Source: Flavobacterium granuli (GTDB lineage: Bacteria; Bacteroidota; Bacteroidia; Flavobacteriales; Flavobacteriaceae). Taken from it: a DNA stretch of 64,000 nucleotides. This document shows positions 52,401 to 61,322 of this stretch, one piece after another (the stretch's first letter is position 1; the number at the start of each line of letters is the position of its first letter). The notes beneath the pieces are model-generated. The model did not search any database and was not told the origin of the DNA. It saw nothing but the letters and a program-made list of their open reading frames with translations. The DNA lies in assembly GCF_900129705.1 (NCBI RefSeq), contig NZ_FQWO01000010.1:62001-126000 (forward strand), in the 5' to 3' direction. Both the position numbers and the translations under genes were made by a program.

Positions 52401-55400
52401 AAGCAAAAACAGGATCAACAACACCATAAACTTTATTCTGAGAAGCAGTAGCCGTAACTGTAATTGGCTTAGCTAAAATATCTGCTGTGGTTGTTGCGGT
52501 CGTATTGACTGTATAGTTTGCTGCATCTGCGCCACTGATGGTGATACCAAAGATACTTACCGTTTTATCTACTCCAACATTCTTGTTATTAAAAGTAGCC
52601 GTTGTGTTCGATACTGATAGTATGTCTCCGTTTACTCTATCATCTGATAATGCTACTGTAGCCATAGTACTGCCGTCGTAAGTTTTATCTGTTGCCGTTG
52701 CTGTTACCGTCAAGGTTCTGGCAGTAACATTAGCGGTGAATGTTGGTTGTAAAATTGTATAGTTAACTGCATCAGTGCCACTTAACATATATCCCGCAGT
52801 AGTGATGGAAATTCCTGTACCTACGTTTGCATCTGCAAAAGTATAAGTTGGTGTACCATTTAAGGAAGCGATATCTCCATTTTCAATACCTGTTAAGTTA
52901 ACTGTACCACTCACTGTCGCTATCTTAGTTGCATCGTAAACTTTATCGACTGCAATTAGCCCAGAAACATTCAATTCTTTTTTCAAGATAATCCCATCAT
53001 TTACAACCAAACTTTCTGGTGCGGTATATTTAGAAGCATCAGTACCTCCAATAGTGTAAACCACCGTAATTGTTTTGCTGGTACCTGCAATTTTATTATC
53101 ATAGGTAGCTTCTCCAGTAACTGTGACGTCATCGCCTGATTGAATCCCTAATAAATCAATATTAGAAACCGAAGCTAGATTAGTACCATTATACGTTTTT
53201 GACTTAGCCAAATTCTGACTATTTACAGTCAAATTAATTTTAGTTTGAACTCGGTACAAAGCGTAAGTATTTCCTGCAACCAAAACAGGGTTAAATGTTG
53301 TTGTAGTTTCGTCTACTACCATTCTGGTATTTGAAGCATCTCCCACTAAATCTGTAAGTCCGGTGCTTCCTGCTTCTGAACCACTAAATAATTTGGCAAT
53401 ACCACTTGATCCAGTAGTAATTATTGGAGTTCCAGACACAAGAATATCCCCACCTGTTTTTACCCCAATATTCTTGCTTTTACCTGCATTAAGAATTATG
53501 GCATTCAAAGAGGAAGAAGTTGTCGTTAAATTTCCTGCCAATGTCAAATTTCCCTCATTGGTAGCAATCTCAATTTCGCCTGTCGCATTTATATCTTCCA
53601 GCGTAAGCGCATTACTATCAAGATATTTGATTGTACCTGTATCAGCGGTTAAACTGTTTATATTATTTCCTGAATTAGAAAAATCATATACAACTCCCGA
53701 GCCCAACAATTCGAGATTATTGGCAGTGATGACACCAGCATAGTTAATAAATGTATTCGAATTAAACGTGATATCTCCACTAAATGGATTTATACCATCG
53801 AAACCTATGGCACTGTTTGTATTTCCAGGCCACTGATTTATACCTGCAACATTTGAGTTAGCGGAAGTACCCTCCAAATTAATCGTTCCAGTTTGAGAAA
53901 CGATTTGTTCTTGTCCTCCTCCAAATAAGAAAATCCCTCCATATTGATTATTAAACCCAGTACTTTTTAATCTTCCCTTAATATCTATAGCTCCCGATAC
54001 ATTTTTTATCATGACTGTGCTATTGGCATTTCCAAAGGAATAAAGTCCTACTCCAGCTCCATAAGTTTGCTCACTAAAGTCTGTTTCTCCAAGAATGGTG
54101 ATTTTACCCGATGTACTTGCAATAGTAGCTGTTGTATTGTCCTCAACCGTTCCCATTAACAATCCATAATGCCAGCTGCCATCATTATTCGTAGCTGTAG
54201 AGATGGCTTTTAAATCTATGTTTCCTGACCCTGAGACTAAAGAGCTTTGTTCCATATAAACCCCATTATAGCCATTTGAGACACCACTCACTCCGTCAGC
54301 GATACCCGAAACGGCTAAATTACCCGCATCTGTATTTACCGATGATTTAAAAAAAGTGATTCCATTTTTGTAATTATTGGTATTTGCTCCAATTGTAAAG
54401 GTGTGTATGGCACTTGCATAAGCACTACCATCTCCGACAGTTAATCCATTCCACGGAGTGGCACTTTGAGTACCTCCACCTATCCATAAATGTCCTCCAT
54501 TTGTAGTGATAGCGCTCTGTTTCAAATAAATAGCTCCAGCCTTATCCTTGTCCGAATCTGACCATAGAACAGTGTTTAAAGCTTTCCCTGAAACTACTAT
54601 AGAACTTCCTGTATTAAACATAATATTCCCAGTAGCTTTAAGAGTAAGAGTTCTTTCTGTACTAAGTGCTCCGCTGATATTGGTAGCTAAAACAATATTT
54701 CCGTTACAAGACTGTAAAATAAGATTTCCTGTATTCTGGAGATAATCAAGGATAACTGAAGCAGGAACTGTTGCATCACCTGCCGTTGTTAAAACACCAT
54801 TGTTAATGGCGTATCCTGCACCAGATGCTATTGTTCCTATTGTAATTGTTCCTGCACAAGGAGGGCTGCTAGTGGTAAAACTCTCCTCATTGCCATAACT
54901 GGTTCCCACACTGTTAATAGCATAGGCTCGTACATAATAAGTAGTAGAAGCATTAAGTCCTGTAATAACTTCTGAAAAAGCACCTGTCCCTGTTCCATCC
55001 TGTACTTTGGTATTTGAAGTGGTTGGATTAGTGCTGGTAGCGTATACAAATCCGCGCTCAGTTACTGCCGCTCCACCATCAGCACTTACTTCTCCACTGA
55101 ATGTAGCTCCAGATGGGGTAATATTCAAAACTGTTAAAGTGGTAACAGTCGATACACAAGCAATTCCACTTCCGGTAGTAGCTACGTTAGTGGAGGTTGC
55201 TCCGCCACCGCCGATGGTTATATTTCCATTATAAGTTTGCACTGCAGTTGGTGTAAACTTCACGTAAATTGGCTGTGAGTAACTTCCTCCTGATTGCACA
55301 AGATTTAGCGTGCTGGTATAGGTACCCCCTGCGGTTGTACTATATGTATATCCAGACAAAGCCCCAACTGTTATGTTAGCTGTTGTTAAATCTGTTCCTG

Positions 55401-57429
55401 AAATAGTGAATGAATTAGGAGCAGAGGTAGTGTTTAAACAAACATTGTCAAAACCGGTAAGTGAAGTAGTTGATAAAGCAGGAGAATTTGAAAGAACAGA
55501 ATTATTAAAAACTAACGAATATACATTCATTTTATAATATCCCAATCTAGTAATACCAGTACCAGTCAACGACATCCTTTTCAGACCAGTATGTCCAGAG
55601 CTAAAAACCGGATCATAATCTAAAACATAAATAAAGCTATTACTTGAATCAACAAAAACATCATTATATCCTGTTTTTTGTTCATTTAATACTAATGTTG
55701 CACTGCCGCCACTGCCTAATGAAACTGCTTTTTTGTATAAGTACCCTTCATTGGTAGAGGATTTGTTCTCCGTCCAATAGGCCGTCCCATTAACTACGTT
55801 GAGCCCTTTTATATAATTAGACGTTGTGTACAAAACAGTAAGACCGGTCCCATCTGTATTACACTGAATTACTTTATATTTAGAATCAGAACATGTATTA
55901 TAAACAAAATATAATTTACCGTTATCATATTCAATATCACCAATGTCGCATAAATCCAACATATCAAAAGATACAGCAGCTTTGCTACTACCATCAAGAT
56001 TTGAAACCTGAATACCTGAATAACCAGAATAATATAGCTTATTCCCTCCAACGGCAACCCCTGTCAAACCGCTCTCATCTGCATTAGCTATAGTACCAAC
56101 TCCAGTCCCATCCAGATTACAATAACTAACATTACTATAATCAGCATTAGACCAATAGATCTTGCCATTTGTTTCATCAATAGCAATGTCAAACCCTTTA
56201 TAAGTATCACTTCCAGATAGCAGGGTATTTGGTTGAGTAACGGTTCCTGTAGTCCTATTTATGTCGGCAGAAAATAATTGTTGGTCAGCATGATCATTGA
56301 CTAAATACATCTTGGTTCCATCAAAATCACTGCCAAGAAGTACTGGCAGGTTTGCAGATGTTGTAGTTGTACTATAAGCAGTAGTTCCTCCTGTAGTACT
56401 AATAACATGAAAAGTTCCATTATAATTTAAACCATTTGTACCGTCCCAAGCCCTAAAATCAAAAGTTGGAGTTCCAACTCCAGTTGGGACAAATCTAATT
56501 TTTGTTTTATTTTGATAAGGGGTAAGGCTGGCATCAGCCAATAAGTGAAGCGCATTTGAAGCACTTACTGATCCAAAATTAGCCCAACTACCCGATCCAA
56601 CTTTGTATTGCCATGTTCCATTTATCGCAGTCTGATTGTAAATAGCAATCCCTCTGGGAACTGCAGTTTGAAAAGTAGTATTACGATCATCTGCATCGGT
56701 AATCAAATGTGCAGTAGGCTCGTTCATATCTACCAATTCATTGATATAAAAACCTTCATTATTAGTATCTGTTGACTTGATAGAACTCAAAGTATTGGTT
56801 AAAGAAGTATTTAAAACCGGCGCGACATTAGCTTGAACCACCATATAATAGTCTTCAACCTCTTCGGCTGTTCCGCAAGCTGTTGCTGTATCAGTTCCAC
56901 CCTTTAACACAAAACGAATTCTTATATTTCCAGGTATAGCAGCTAATTCAGGAACTATCCCACCACCTGTAGTACTGCTGGAATTAGGAGGTACACTTGT
57001 ATTATAATTAAGAAAAATCTCTAAAAGATCATCAAAATCCCCGTCATTGTTCCAATCGGCATAGCCTTTCAAATTAACTTGCTTAGCACTGCCAGTTGAA
57101 TTGTTGATTGAATGAAAGAATGAAGAATAATGGTATTGATTTAAATTACCTGATGATGAACCTAATGTTGCTGTGTAACCACTATTTCCATTAGAAATAT
57201 ATGATTGAGAAGGCGTACCATAATTAAACTGAAGACTATTAATATAAACACCCGTATTGGAAATAGCTGGAGTACAGTAAGTTTGTGCCTTTAACTGCAA
57301 AGAAAGTAGGCAAAATAAGAAAATTAGATTAATAGAAAGTTTTCTATTTGTTAATAAATTCAATTTAGATTTAAATAAAACCCTGAATTGATTTATAAAA
57401 AAAGGGAAGTTTGAGTAGTTTTGTTTCAT
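49429..57429 (-). CDS. Giant type IX-secreted protein with MBG repeats
   Basis: A 2666-residue protein. A signal peptide ends at LQLKAQ (about residue 49). Then follow a GEVED domain (about 90-205, ADWNNDGDFDD and AEEVEDYYMV), a propeller-like region with YWTD-type repeats (about 370-640), an Fn3-like module (about 765-860, STTYYVRAYAINSVGTSYG), a beta-helix-like region (about 870-1310), YDG-type modules (about 1370-1655), ten MBG repeats of 77 residues (1656-2425) and a C-terminal type A sorting domain (about 2590-2666, IVPNPVKPDATYELL and EGIYIVRMTLANGKIF). This is a surface or secreted adhesin-like protein exported by the type IX system. No frameshift is seen in 8 kb. Confidence 0.9.
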   Translation of the reverse strand: MKQNYSNFPFFINQFRVLFKSKLNLLTNRKLSINLIFLFCLLSLQLKAQTYCTPAISNTGVYINSLQFNYGTPSQSYISNGNSGYTATLGSSSGNLNQYHYSSFFHSINNSTGSAKQVNLKGYADWNNDGDFDDLLEIFLNYNTSVPPNSSSTTGGGIVPELAAIPGNIRIRFVLKGGTDTATACGTAEEVEDYYMVVQANVAPVLNTSLTNTLSSIKSTDTNNEGFYINELVDMNEPTAHLITDADDRNTTFQTAVPRGIAIYNQTAINGTWQYKVGSGSWANFGSVSASNALHLLADASLTPYQNKTKIRFVPTGVGTPTFDFRAWDGTNGLNYNGTFHVISTTGGTTAYSTTTTSANLPVLLGSDFDGTKMYLVNDHADQQLFSADINRTTGTVTQPNTLLSGSDTYKGFDIAIDETNGKIYWSNADYSNVSYCNLDGTGVGTIANADESGLTGVAVGGNKLYYSGYSGIQVSNLDGSSKAAVSFDMLDLCDIGDIEYDNGKLYFVYNTCSDSKYKVIQCNTDGTGLTVLYTTSNYIKGLNVVNGTAYWTENKSSTNEGYLYKKAVSLGSGGSATLVLNEQKTGYNDVFVDSSNSFIYVLDYDPVFSSGHTGLKRMSLTGTGITRLGYYKMNVYSLVFNNSVLSNSPALSTTSLTGFDNVCLNTTSAPNSFTISGTDLTTANITVGALSGYTYSTTAGGTYTSTLNLVQSGGSYSQPIYVKFTPTAVQTYNGNITIGGGGATSTNVATTGSGIACVSTVTTLTVLNITPSGATFSGEVSADGGAAVTERGFVYATSTNPTTSNTKVQDGTGTGAFSEVITGLNASTTYYVRAYAINSVGTSYGNEESFTTSSPPCAGTITIGTIASGAGYAINNGVLTTAGDATVPASVILDYLQNTGNLILQSCNGNIVLATNISGALSTERTLTLKATGNIMFNTGSSIVVSGKALNTVLWSDSDKDKAGAIYLKQSAITTNGGHLWIGGGTQSATPWNGLTVGDGSAYASAIHTFTIGANTNNYKNGITFFKSSVNTDAGNLAVSGIADGVSGVSNGYNGVYMEQSSLVSGSGNIDLKAISTATNNDGSWHYGLLMGTVEDNTTATIASTSGKITILGETDFSEQTYGAGVGLYSFGNANSTVMIKNVSGAIDIKGRLKSTGFNNQYGGIFLFGGGQEQIVSQTGTINLEGTSANSNVAGINQWPGNTNSAIGFDGINPFSGDITFNSNTFINYAGVITANNLELLGSGVVYDFSNSGNNINSLTADTGTIKYLDSNALTLEDINATGEIEIATNEGNLTLAGNLTTTSSSLNAIILNAGKSKNIGVKTGGDILVSGTPIITTGSSGIAKLFSGSEAGSTGLTDLVGDASNTRMVVDETTTTFNPVLVAGNTYALYRVQTKINLTVNSQNLAKSKTYNGTNLASVSNIDLLGIQSGDDVTVTGEATYDNKIAGTSKTITVVYTIGGTDASKYTAPESLVVNDGIILKKELNVSGLIAVDKVYDATKIATVSGTVNLTGIENGDIASLNGTPTYTFADANVGTGISITTAGYMLSGTDAVNYTILQPTFTANVTARTLTVTATATDKTYDGSTMATVALSDDRVNGDILSVSNTTATFNNKNVGVDKTVSIFGITISGADAANYTVNTTATTTADILAKPITVTATASQNKVYGVVDPVFAYSVSPSLVGSDSFTGTLTRNTGENVGTYAITEGSLSAGSNYTISYVSKDFTITAQPITVKATASQTKVYGTTDPIFTYSVSPSLVGSDTFSGALTRATGENIGTYAITQGSLSAGSNYTISYVSKDFTITAQPITVTATASQTKVYGTTDPIFTYSVSPSLVGSDTFSGALTRATGENIGTYAITQGSLSAGSNYTISYVSKDFTIIAKPITVMATAFQTKVYGTTDPTFTYTVSPSLVGSDTFSGALTRATGENIGTYAITQGSLSAGSNYTISYVSKDFTIIAKPITVTATASQTKVYGIVNPVYSYSVSPSLVGSDSFTGVLTRNAGENIGTYAITEGSLSAGSNYTISYVSNDFTITAKPITVTATASQNKVYGVVDPVFAYSVSPSLVGSDTFSGALTRATGENIGTYAITQGSLSAGSNYTISYVSKDFTITAKPITVTATASQSKVYGVVDPVYIYSVSPSLVGSDTFSGALTRATGENIGTYAITQGSLSAGSNYTISYVSKDFTITAQPITVTATASQTKVYGTTDPIFTYSVSPSLVGSDSFTGTLTRNAGENIGTYAITEGSLSAGSNYTISYVSKDFTITAKPITVTATASQTKVYGTTDPIFAYTVSPSLVGVDLFTGMLSRNAGENVGTYAITLGSLSAGSNYTISYVSKDFGITAKPITVSANFSQTKVYGTIDPIFSYSVSPSLVNGDVFTGSLIRTVGNDVGVYAINQGTLSAGLNYTITYVGTDFSITKADQLITWNQAITLGCDGQNSVLLNATSNSGLVVNYTSSNSDVVAVVNGSVISKDYGSASITASQTGNNNYNAAPLVVLPVVNSQPNLIRKQFEDIIFFDNSSKSFKSYTWYKNGVLVPSQTNQYFKESGALNGTYYAVATKLDGTLITSCPLILSPTVEEEYIKIVPNPVKPDATYELLTNVSSSRLQNAHVEVFNMIGVLMENKITSQNSVTLKAPTVEGIYIVRMTLANGKIFTKNLLVKN
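50155..52464 (-). repeat. Array of ten 231-bp MBG repeats
   Basis: The interval of 2310 bases is exactly ten units of 231 bases (77 codons). Each unit has the pattern KVYG..DP.F.YSVSPSLVG, then GTYAI..GSLSAGSNYTIS. Two sub-types alternate: TFSGALTRATGEN and SFTGxLTRNxGEN. Several copies are almost identical in DNA, which shows recent duplication or gene conversion. The outermost C-terminal copy is most diverged. Such arrays tend to change length by recombination. Confidence 0.92.
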
Positions 57430-57981
57430 AATATTTTTGGGGGATCAGTGTAGAACTAAAAAATCATTTTATTCTAAATATTTTACAGAAGCAGGCTTGT
57501 TTTTTTAAGATAATTAATCTTAATGTATCATGAAAAGACACTTCTCTAGTAAAAATGGTTTCTGTTCATTTTTAGGTACTACACACATAAACAATAAAAA
57601 AGTATTCATTTTTTTCATAAGCAACTATATTTGGGATTAAGATTGATTTTCAATTTAACAAGAGGGGCAAACTTACAAAAAAAGGGGAAATTTTAACATT
57701 TGTTTATTAATTTTAGTTAATTATTTTATTAATTAGACACTGTTTTTCTAAGTCTTATTAGTAAACGAATTACTAGGATTTTGTCCACTATAAAACCTAA
57801 AACATTACTAGAAAAAGAAATAACTGAACTGTCTATAATTCTAGCTTACAAGTAAAATATTGTAACATTTCATTTATTAATGAAATACTCTTCCTTAAAT
57901 TTTCATGTATTTAAAAGAATAGATAATCGATATTTTATCGATTATACACTTATTGTTTCACAAACAAAAACAAAACAGATT
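57430..57981. other. 552-base AT-rich noncoding region
   Basis: It lies between the divergent giant-protein gene and the AbiE remnant. It is AT-rich with several T- and A-runs and has no convincing gene, terminator or repeat. It should contain the promoter of the giant protein near 57430-57600, but no clear TAnnTTTG element was seen on the minus strand. Confidence 0.4.
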
Positions 57982-58620
57982 ATGGATTTCAGCAGATTAT
58001 TATCTACTTTTGAAGGACAGCCAATAACGCATCAAATGCTGACCAGCATACTGAGTTAATACAAGCGACCTTATGACAAAATCAAAGCACTGAAAGACAA
58101 AGACATAATCAAATCTGTAAAAAGAGGGATCTACATTCCAGGAAAAAACGCAAATATGCGAGTGCCTGAAAGCGGCTTGATTGCCAATCATATTTATGGC
58201 CCAAGTTATTTATCAATGGAAACCTCATTATCTCATTACGGCTTGATTCCAGAACGCGTATATGCAGTAACATCGATGACAACGAAACCTTCAAAAGAAT
58301 TCAGAACTTCGATCGGACTATATAGTTACTCCTATCTTCCACTGCCTTATTTTGCCTTCGGAATTAAGAATGTAATACTTCACGAGAAACAGCAAGTCCT
58401 TATGGCTTCGCCGGAAAAAGCACTCGCCGATAAAATAGCAACAACATCAGGAGTTATACTTAGAAGTATGAATAATGCTCAAAATTATGTTTTCGAAAAT
58501 CTTAGAATGGAACAATCCGATTTAAAAGACTTTAATACCACTGAAATGCGTTCCTGGTTATCAGATGCACCAAAAAAAGAGAGCTTGGAAATACTAATAA
58601 AAATGATAGAGAAATTATGA
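57982..58620 (+). pseudogene. abiEi: AbiEi-like antitoxin gene with a nonsense codon
   Basis: Starting from ATG at 57982 the frame reads MDFSRLLSTFEGQPITHQM, reaches TAA at codon 26 (58057-58059) and continues in the same frame as YKRPYDKIKALKDKDI, IKSVKRGIYIPG and beyond to 58620. The joined protein would have about 212 residues and fits the AbiEi antitoxin (winged-helix N-terminus, then LSHYGLIPERVYAVTSMT). The internal ATG at 58156 could still give a truncated 154-residue protein without the DNA-binding part. It overlaps the toxin gene by 4 bases. Confidence 0.75.
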
Positions 58621-59282
58621 TAAAAGAATGGCTTGAAAGTTATAATCCTAAAAACAAAGAAGAAGCACAATCAGCACTTCGAGAAATCATGCAAGAAATT
58701 GCACTTGCAGGACTCCAACGCTCGAACTTTTTTGACAAAGCGGCTTTTTATGGAGGAACGGCATTGAGAATATTCCATAACCTCGATCGTTTCTCCGAAG
58801 ACCTTGACTTTTCATTATTACAAACAGAACAAGATTTCTCCTTAGAAAAGTACCAGCATGCAATTGTAAATGAATTTGCATCCTTAGGAATGACCGTAAG
58901 TATAAGTGAGAAACAGAAAGTGAAGCAGAATAATATCAATTCAGCCTTCCTAAAATCTGAAACCCTTTGGCGTGAATTAAAATTGGAAACTATCATACCT
59001 CAAAATGGTCTCGATACTAAAGCCAACATAAAAATCAAGATCGAGGTAGATACAGAACCGCCTTTAGGTTTTAAAACAGAAGAAAAACTTCTTGTAAAAC
59101 CTTTCTCCTTTTACGTCAAGTGCTTTACTCTTCCAGACCTCTTTGCTGGTAAGATGCATGCACTGCTATTTCGGAAATGGGGAACTAATGTAAAGGGACG
59201 TGACTGGTACGATATGGAATGGTATATCAAAAAAGGGATTAAACTTGATCTTGGTCATTTCCCCCGCTACCGCACGAAATGA
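58617..59282 (+). pseudogene. abiEii: AbiEii-like nucleotidyltransferase toxin, truncated by insertion
   Basis: The protein has the AbiEii/AbiGii core FYGGTALRIFHNLDRFSEDL with D-x-D (DLDF) and the later KMHALLFRKWGTNVKGRDWY segment. AbiEii enzymes are nucleotidyltransferase toxins of type IV toxin-antitoxin systems. Translation ends at 59282, after about 221 residues, which is short for the family (about 300). The last six codons (PRYRTK) come from the left inverted repeat of the RAYT element at 59261. The remaining 3' part is not found after the element. It is probably inactive. Confidence 0.78.
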
Positions 59283-59981
59283 AATTCAGCGAAGCTAATC
59301 CTTTCGTGTGGTTCATTATCGTTAAACATTATACATTCTAAAGACTACTACATCGTCAATTAATCCTTTTTGCCCCGAATAATCTATGGCACTACTATAT
59401 ACATAATCTTCTGCTTTATAAACTAAACCTTCTTCTACAGGATTATTATCTACATAATCTATCTTTTGTTGAATAACCTTATTGCTCCATAGCTCAATTG
59501 GTTTGTTATCGTGTCTCCAAAACTGATAATGCTATACATTAGAACTCTTTTCTGCTTCTTTTTTAAAAAAATCCAACAAGAACTCTTTTCTACTTTCTCT
59601 TGGATTTTCTCGAATGCTTTTTACAATTGATTGACTAGTAAACCTTTTTAAATCACCAATCAATAATTCCGGTTTTTGATCATTTATACTCCTAAAAACC
59701 AGATGTACGTGATTACTCATTATACACCAAGCATGAATTTCTAAACCTTTGCTTTTTTTGACAAAAAATTAAACTCTCTAAAAACAAATCTTTATATTCA
59801 TTCCTCGTAAATACATCCAACCAAGCTACCACTGCAAAGCTTATAAAATACCATCCCTCTGGATTGTGAAATTTATAATTTCTACTCATAATTATTAGTT
59901 TTTACACAAATTTTGCACTTTAATCACGAATCACACGAAAGGATTAGCTTCGCTGAATTTCATTTCGTGCGGTAGCGGGGG
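59261..59981. mobile_element. RAYT-type element with 50-bp perfect inverted repeats
   Basis: The ends 59261-59310 and 59932-59981 are perfect inverted copies of each other over 50 bases. They contain CCCCCGCTACCGCACGAAAT at the outer end. Inside lies a decayed RAYT (Y1/IS200-like) transposase gene on the minus strand. The total length is 721 bases. It interrupts the abiEii gene on the left and a different gene on the right, so the insertion was accompanied by a deletion or rearrangement. Confidence 0.8.
59322..59889 (-). pseudogene. RAYT (REP-associated tyrosine transposase) pseudogene
   Basis: The minus strand reads MSRNYKFHNPEGWYFISF, then FTRNEYKDLFLESLIFC, followed by a frameshift in a run of A and then GLEIHAWCIMSNHVHLVF in the other frame. 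The HVHL motif is the metal-binding HUH-type signature of Y1 transposases. After a TAG stop at NV the frame continues HYQFWRHDNKPIELW and KIDYVDNNPVEEGLVY to the end. So one frameshift and one nonsense codon have destroyed the gene. The intact protein would be about 190 residues. Confidence 0.8.
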
Positions 59982-60185
59982 CACAAATAAATTTTCAGAT
60001 TCTGTTAATAGCTCGCCATCATATCCTCCAGTATTCACATCCTCTCCATAAGAGAATTGCAAATGTCTTATAGAATTAAAATCTATTGTTGCTACAATTA
60101 GTTTCCTTATCAGTTACGGAAGATAATATTTGCATTCTATCGTGTCCGCCCAATTCTCAATTTCTCCTGTAGTAATAAGTCTCAT
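59982..60185 (-). pseudogene. 5' fragment of a broken gene
   Basis: On the minus strand ATG at 60185 begins MRLITTGEIENWADTIECKY, then YLP, a TAA stop, and LIRKLIVATIDFNSIRHLQF, YGEDVNTGGYDGELLTES up to the RAYT inverted repeat. This pattern (an N-terminal region with a GGYDGE-type segment) is known to me from N-terminal domains of larger proteins, but I cannot name the family. The rest of the gene has been lost at the element. The gap 60186-60313 is AT-rich and empty. Confidence 0.55.
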
Positions 60186-60313
60186 AGTAAGTTTTATATA
60201 TATTTAAACTAATTTATTTAGGTTTATTGATTGCTATCAATCACAAATTTTAAATATTTTTTTGGTGGTCATGAATTTTATTTCATTGTTCGTTCTTCGC
60301 ACGTAACTAAAAC

Positions 60314-61117
60314 TTAACTGTTAGCAACGCTATTGTATTCAATAACTGGAATGTCGCCTATATTATCTTTTACAGCAGCTTCAATTTCTAATTTATGTTT
60401 TGTCGAAATATTTTTTCCTAAAATAATTTTATTAAAAGCTTCACGAGGTAGTTTAATTTGACGATCAGTTATTTTAGCTGGTGATTCCCAAAACATATGT
60501 GTTCTATATTCTTTTTCAAAATTCCATTTAATTTCTTTTGAAAAAATTTGACTAGTTCGAATTTGGTGCCATGACATTATTGGTTCCGGCAGTAAAATAG
60601 GCAACTGTTCTAAATAACTTACAGCACCTCCACCTCCTAAGTGTTCAAACATTATGCGAGAATTATAGCCAATACAGAAACCTTTTGCTGAATTTGCATA
60701 TTTTTCCCACATGGCATCTAGAAACGGTTCAGCAGTTAAGCTTAAGACACCTAATCGGGTATCATGTTCCTCGCTATAAAATTTGTGATAGTCATCTAAA
60801 TATGCCTTATTCTTTAAAAGTTTTTGCTTAGTCCATTCTCTAATATCTTTTCTATGCTGTTGCCTTGTAAAATGTGGATTTGCCATTTTGGATAGTCGCA
60901 TAGCAAATATCATTGTTTGTTTTTCATTAAGCAGATCATAACGTACAGGGATTTTACAATCGACTTTATCTTCAAAAGAACTTGGAGCAGCCAAATATAC
61001 TTCGCGATTTTTTATGTACCGGTCGTGGTAACTGTAATTCCAATCTCTATATTTATAGACTACTGCGGGAAATTCCCCATCATCTAATGTTCCATGATAT
61101 ATACTAGTGATTTCCAT
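60314..61117 (-). CDS. DUF2971-domain protein
   Basis: A 267-residue protein with YKYRDWNYSYHDRYIKNREV, YLAAPSSFEDKVDCKIPV, LGVLSLTAEPFLDAMWEKYA, AKGFCIGYNSR and KWNFEKEYRTHMFW. These are the conserved blocks of DUF2971. Proteins of this family are often found near defence or mobile genes, but their function is not known. It is read on the same strand as the STAND gene, 205 bases apart. Confidence 0.85.
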   Translation of the reverse strand: MEITSIYHGTLDDGEFPAVVYKYRDWNYSYHDRYIKNREVYLAAPSSFEDKVDCKIPVRYDLLNEKQTMIFAMRLSKMANPHFTRQQHRKDIREWTKQKLLKNKAYLDDYHKFYSEEHDTRLGVLSLTAEPFLDAMWEKYANSAKGFCIGYNSRIMFEHLGGGGAVSYLEQLPILLPEPIMSWHQIRTSQIFSKEIKWNFEKEYRTHMFWESPAKITDRQIKLPREAFNKIILGKNISTKHKLEIEAAVKDNIGDIPVIEYNSVANS

Positions 61118-61322
61118 AAATAATATTTCCTAAGGTTGGTTCGTCTAAAAATCTTCAAACGAACTTTATCTTGTTAATTAGAATGTAGATATATTAATTT
61201 AAGTTACAATTGTTTTTCTTTTTTAAAACTGTATCCGGTTCCGTTCAACACGGATGTCATTGTTCGTGCTGCTCACACAACGAAGCCTTAGTGTTAGCTC
61301 TCGTTATTTCTTTAATTCTAAA

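Noticed and set aside
50155-52464. Regular repeats that could suggest a CRISPR array
   Set aside because: Units are 231 bases, in frame, without spacers, and encode MBG modules.
53363-53743. 126-codon plus-strand frame
   Set aside because: It is the antisense of the beta-helix part of the giant secreted protein.
58156-58620. Complete 154-residue protein starting at the internal ATG
   Set aside because: The family N-terminus is present in the same frame upstream behind a single nonsense codon, so this is part of a broken antitoxin gene.
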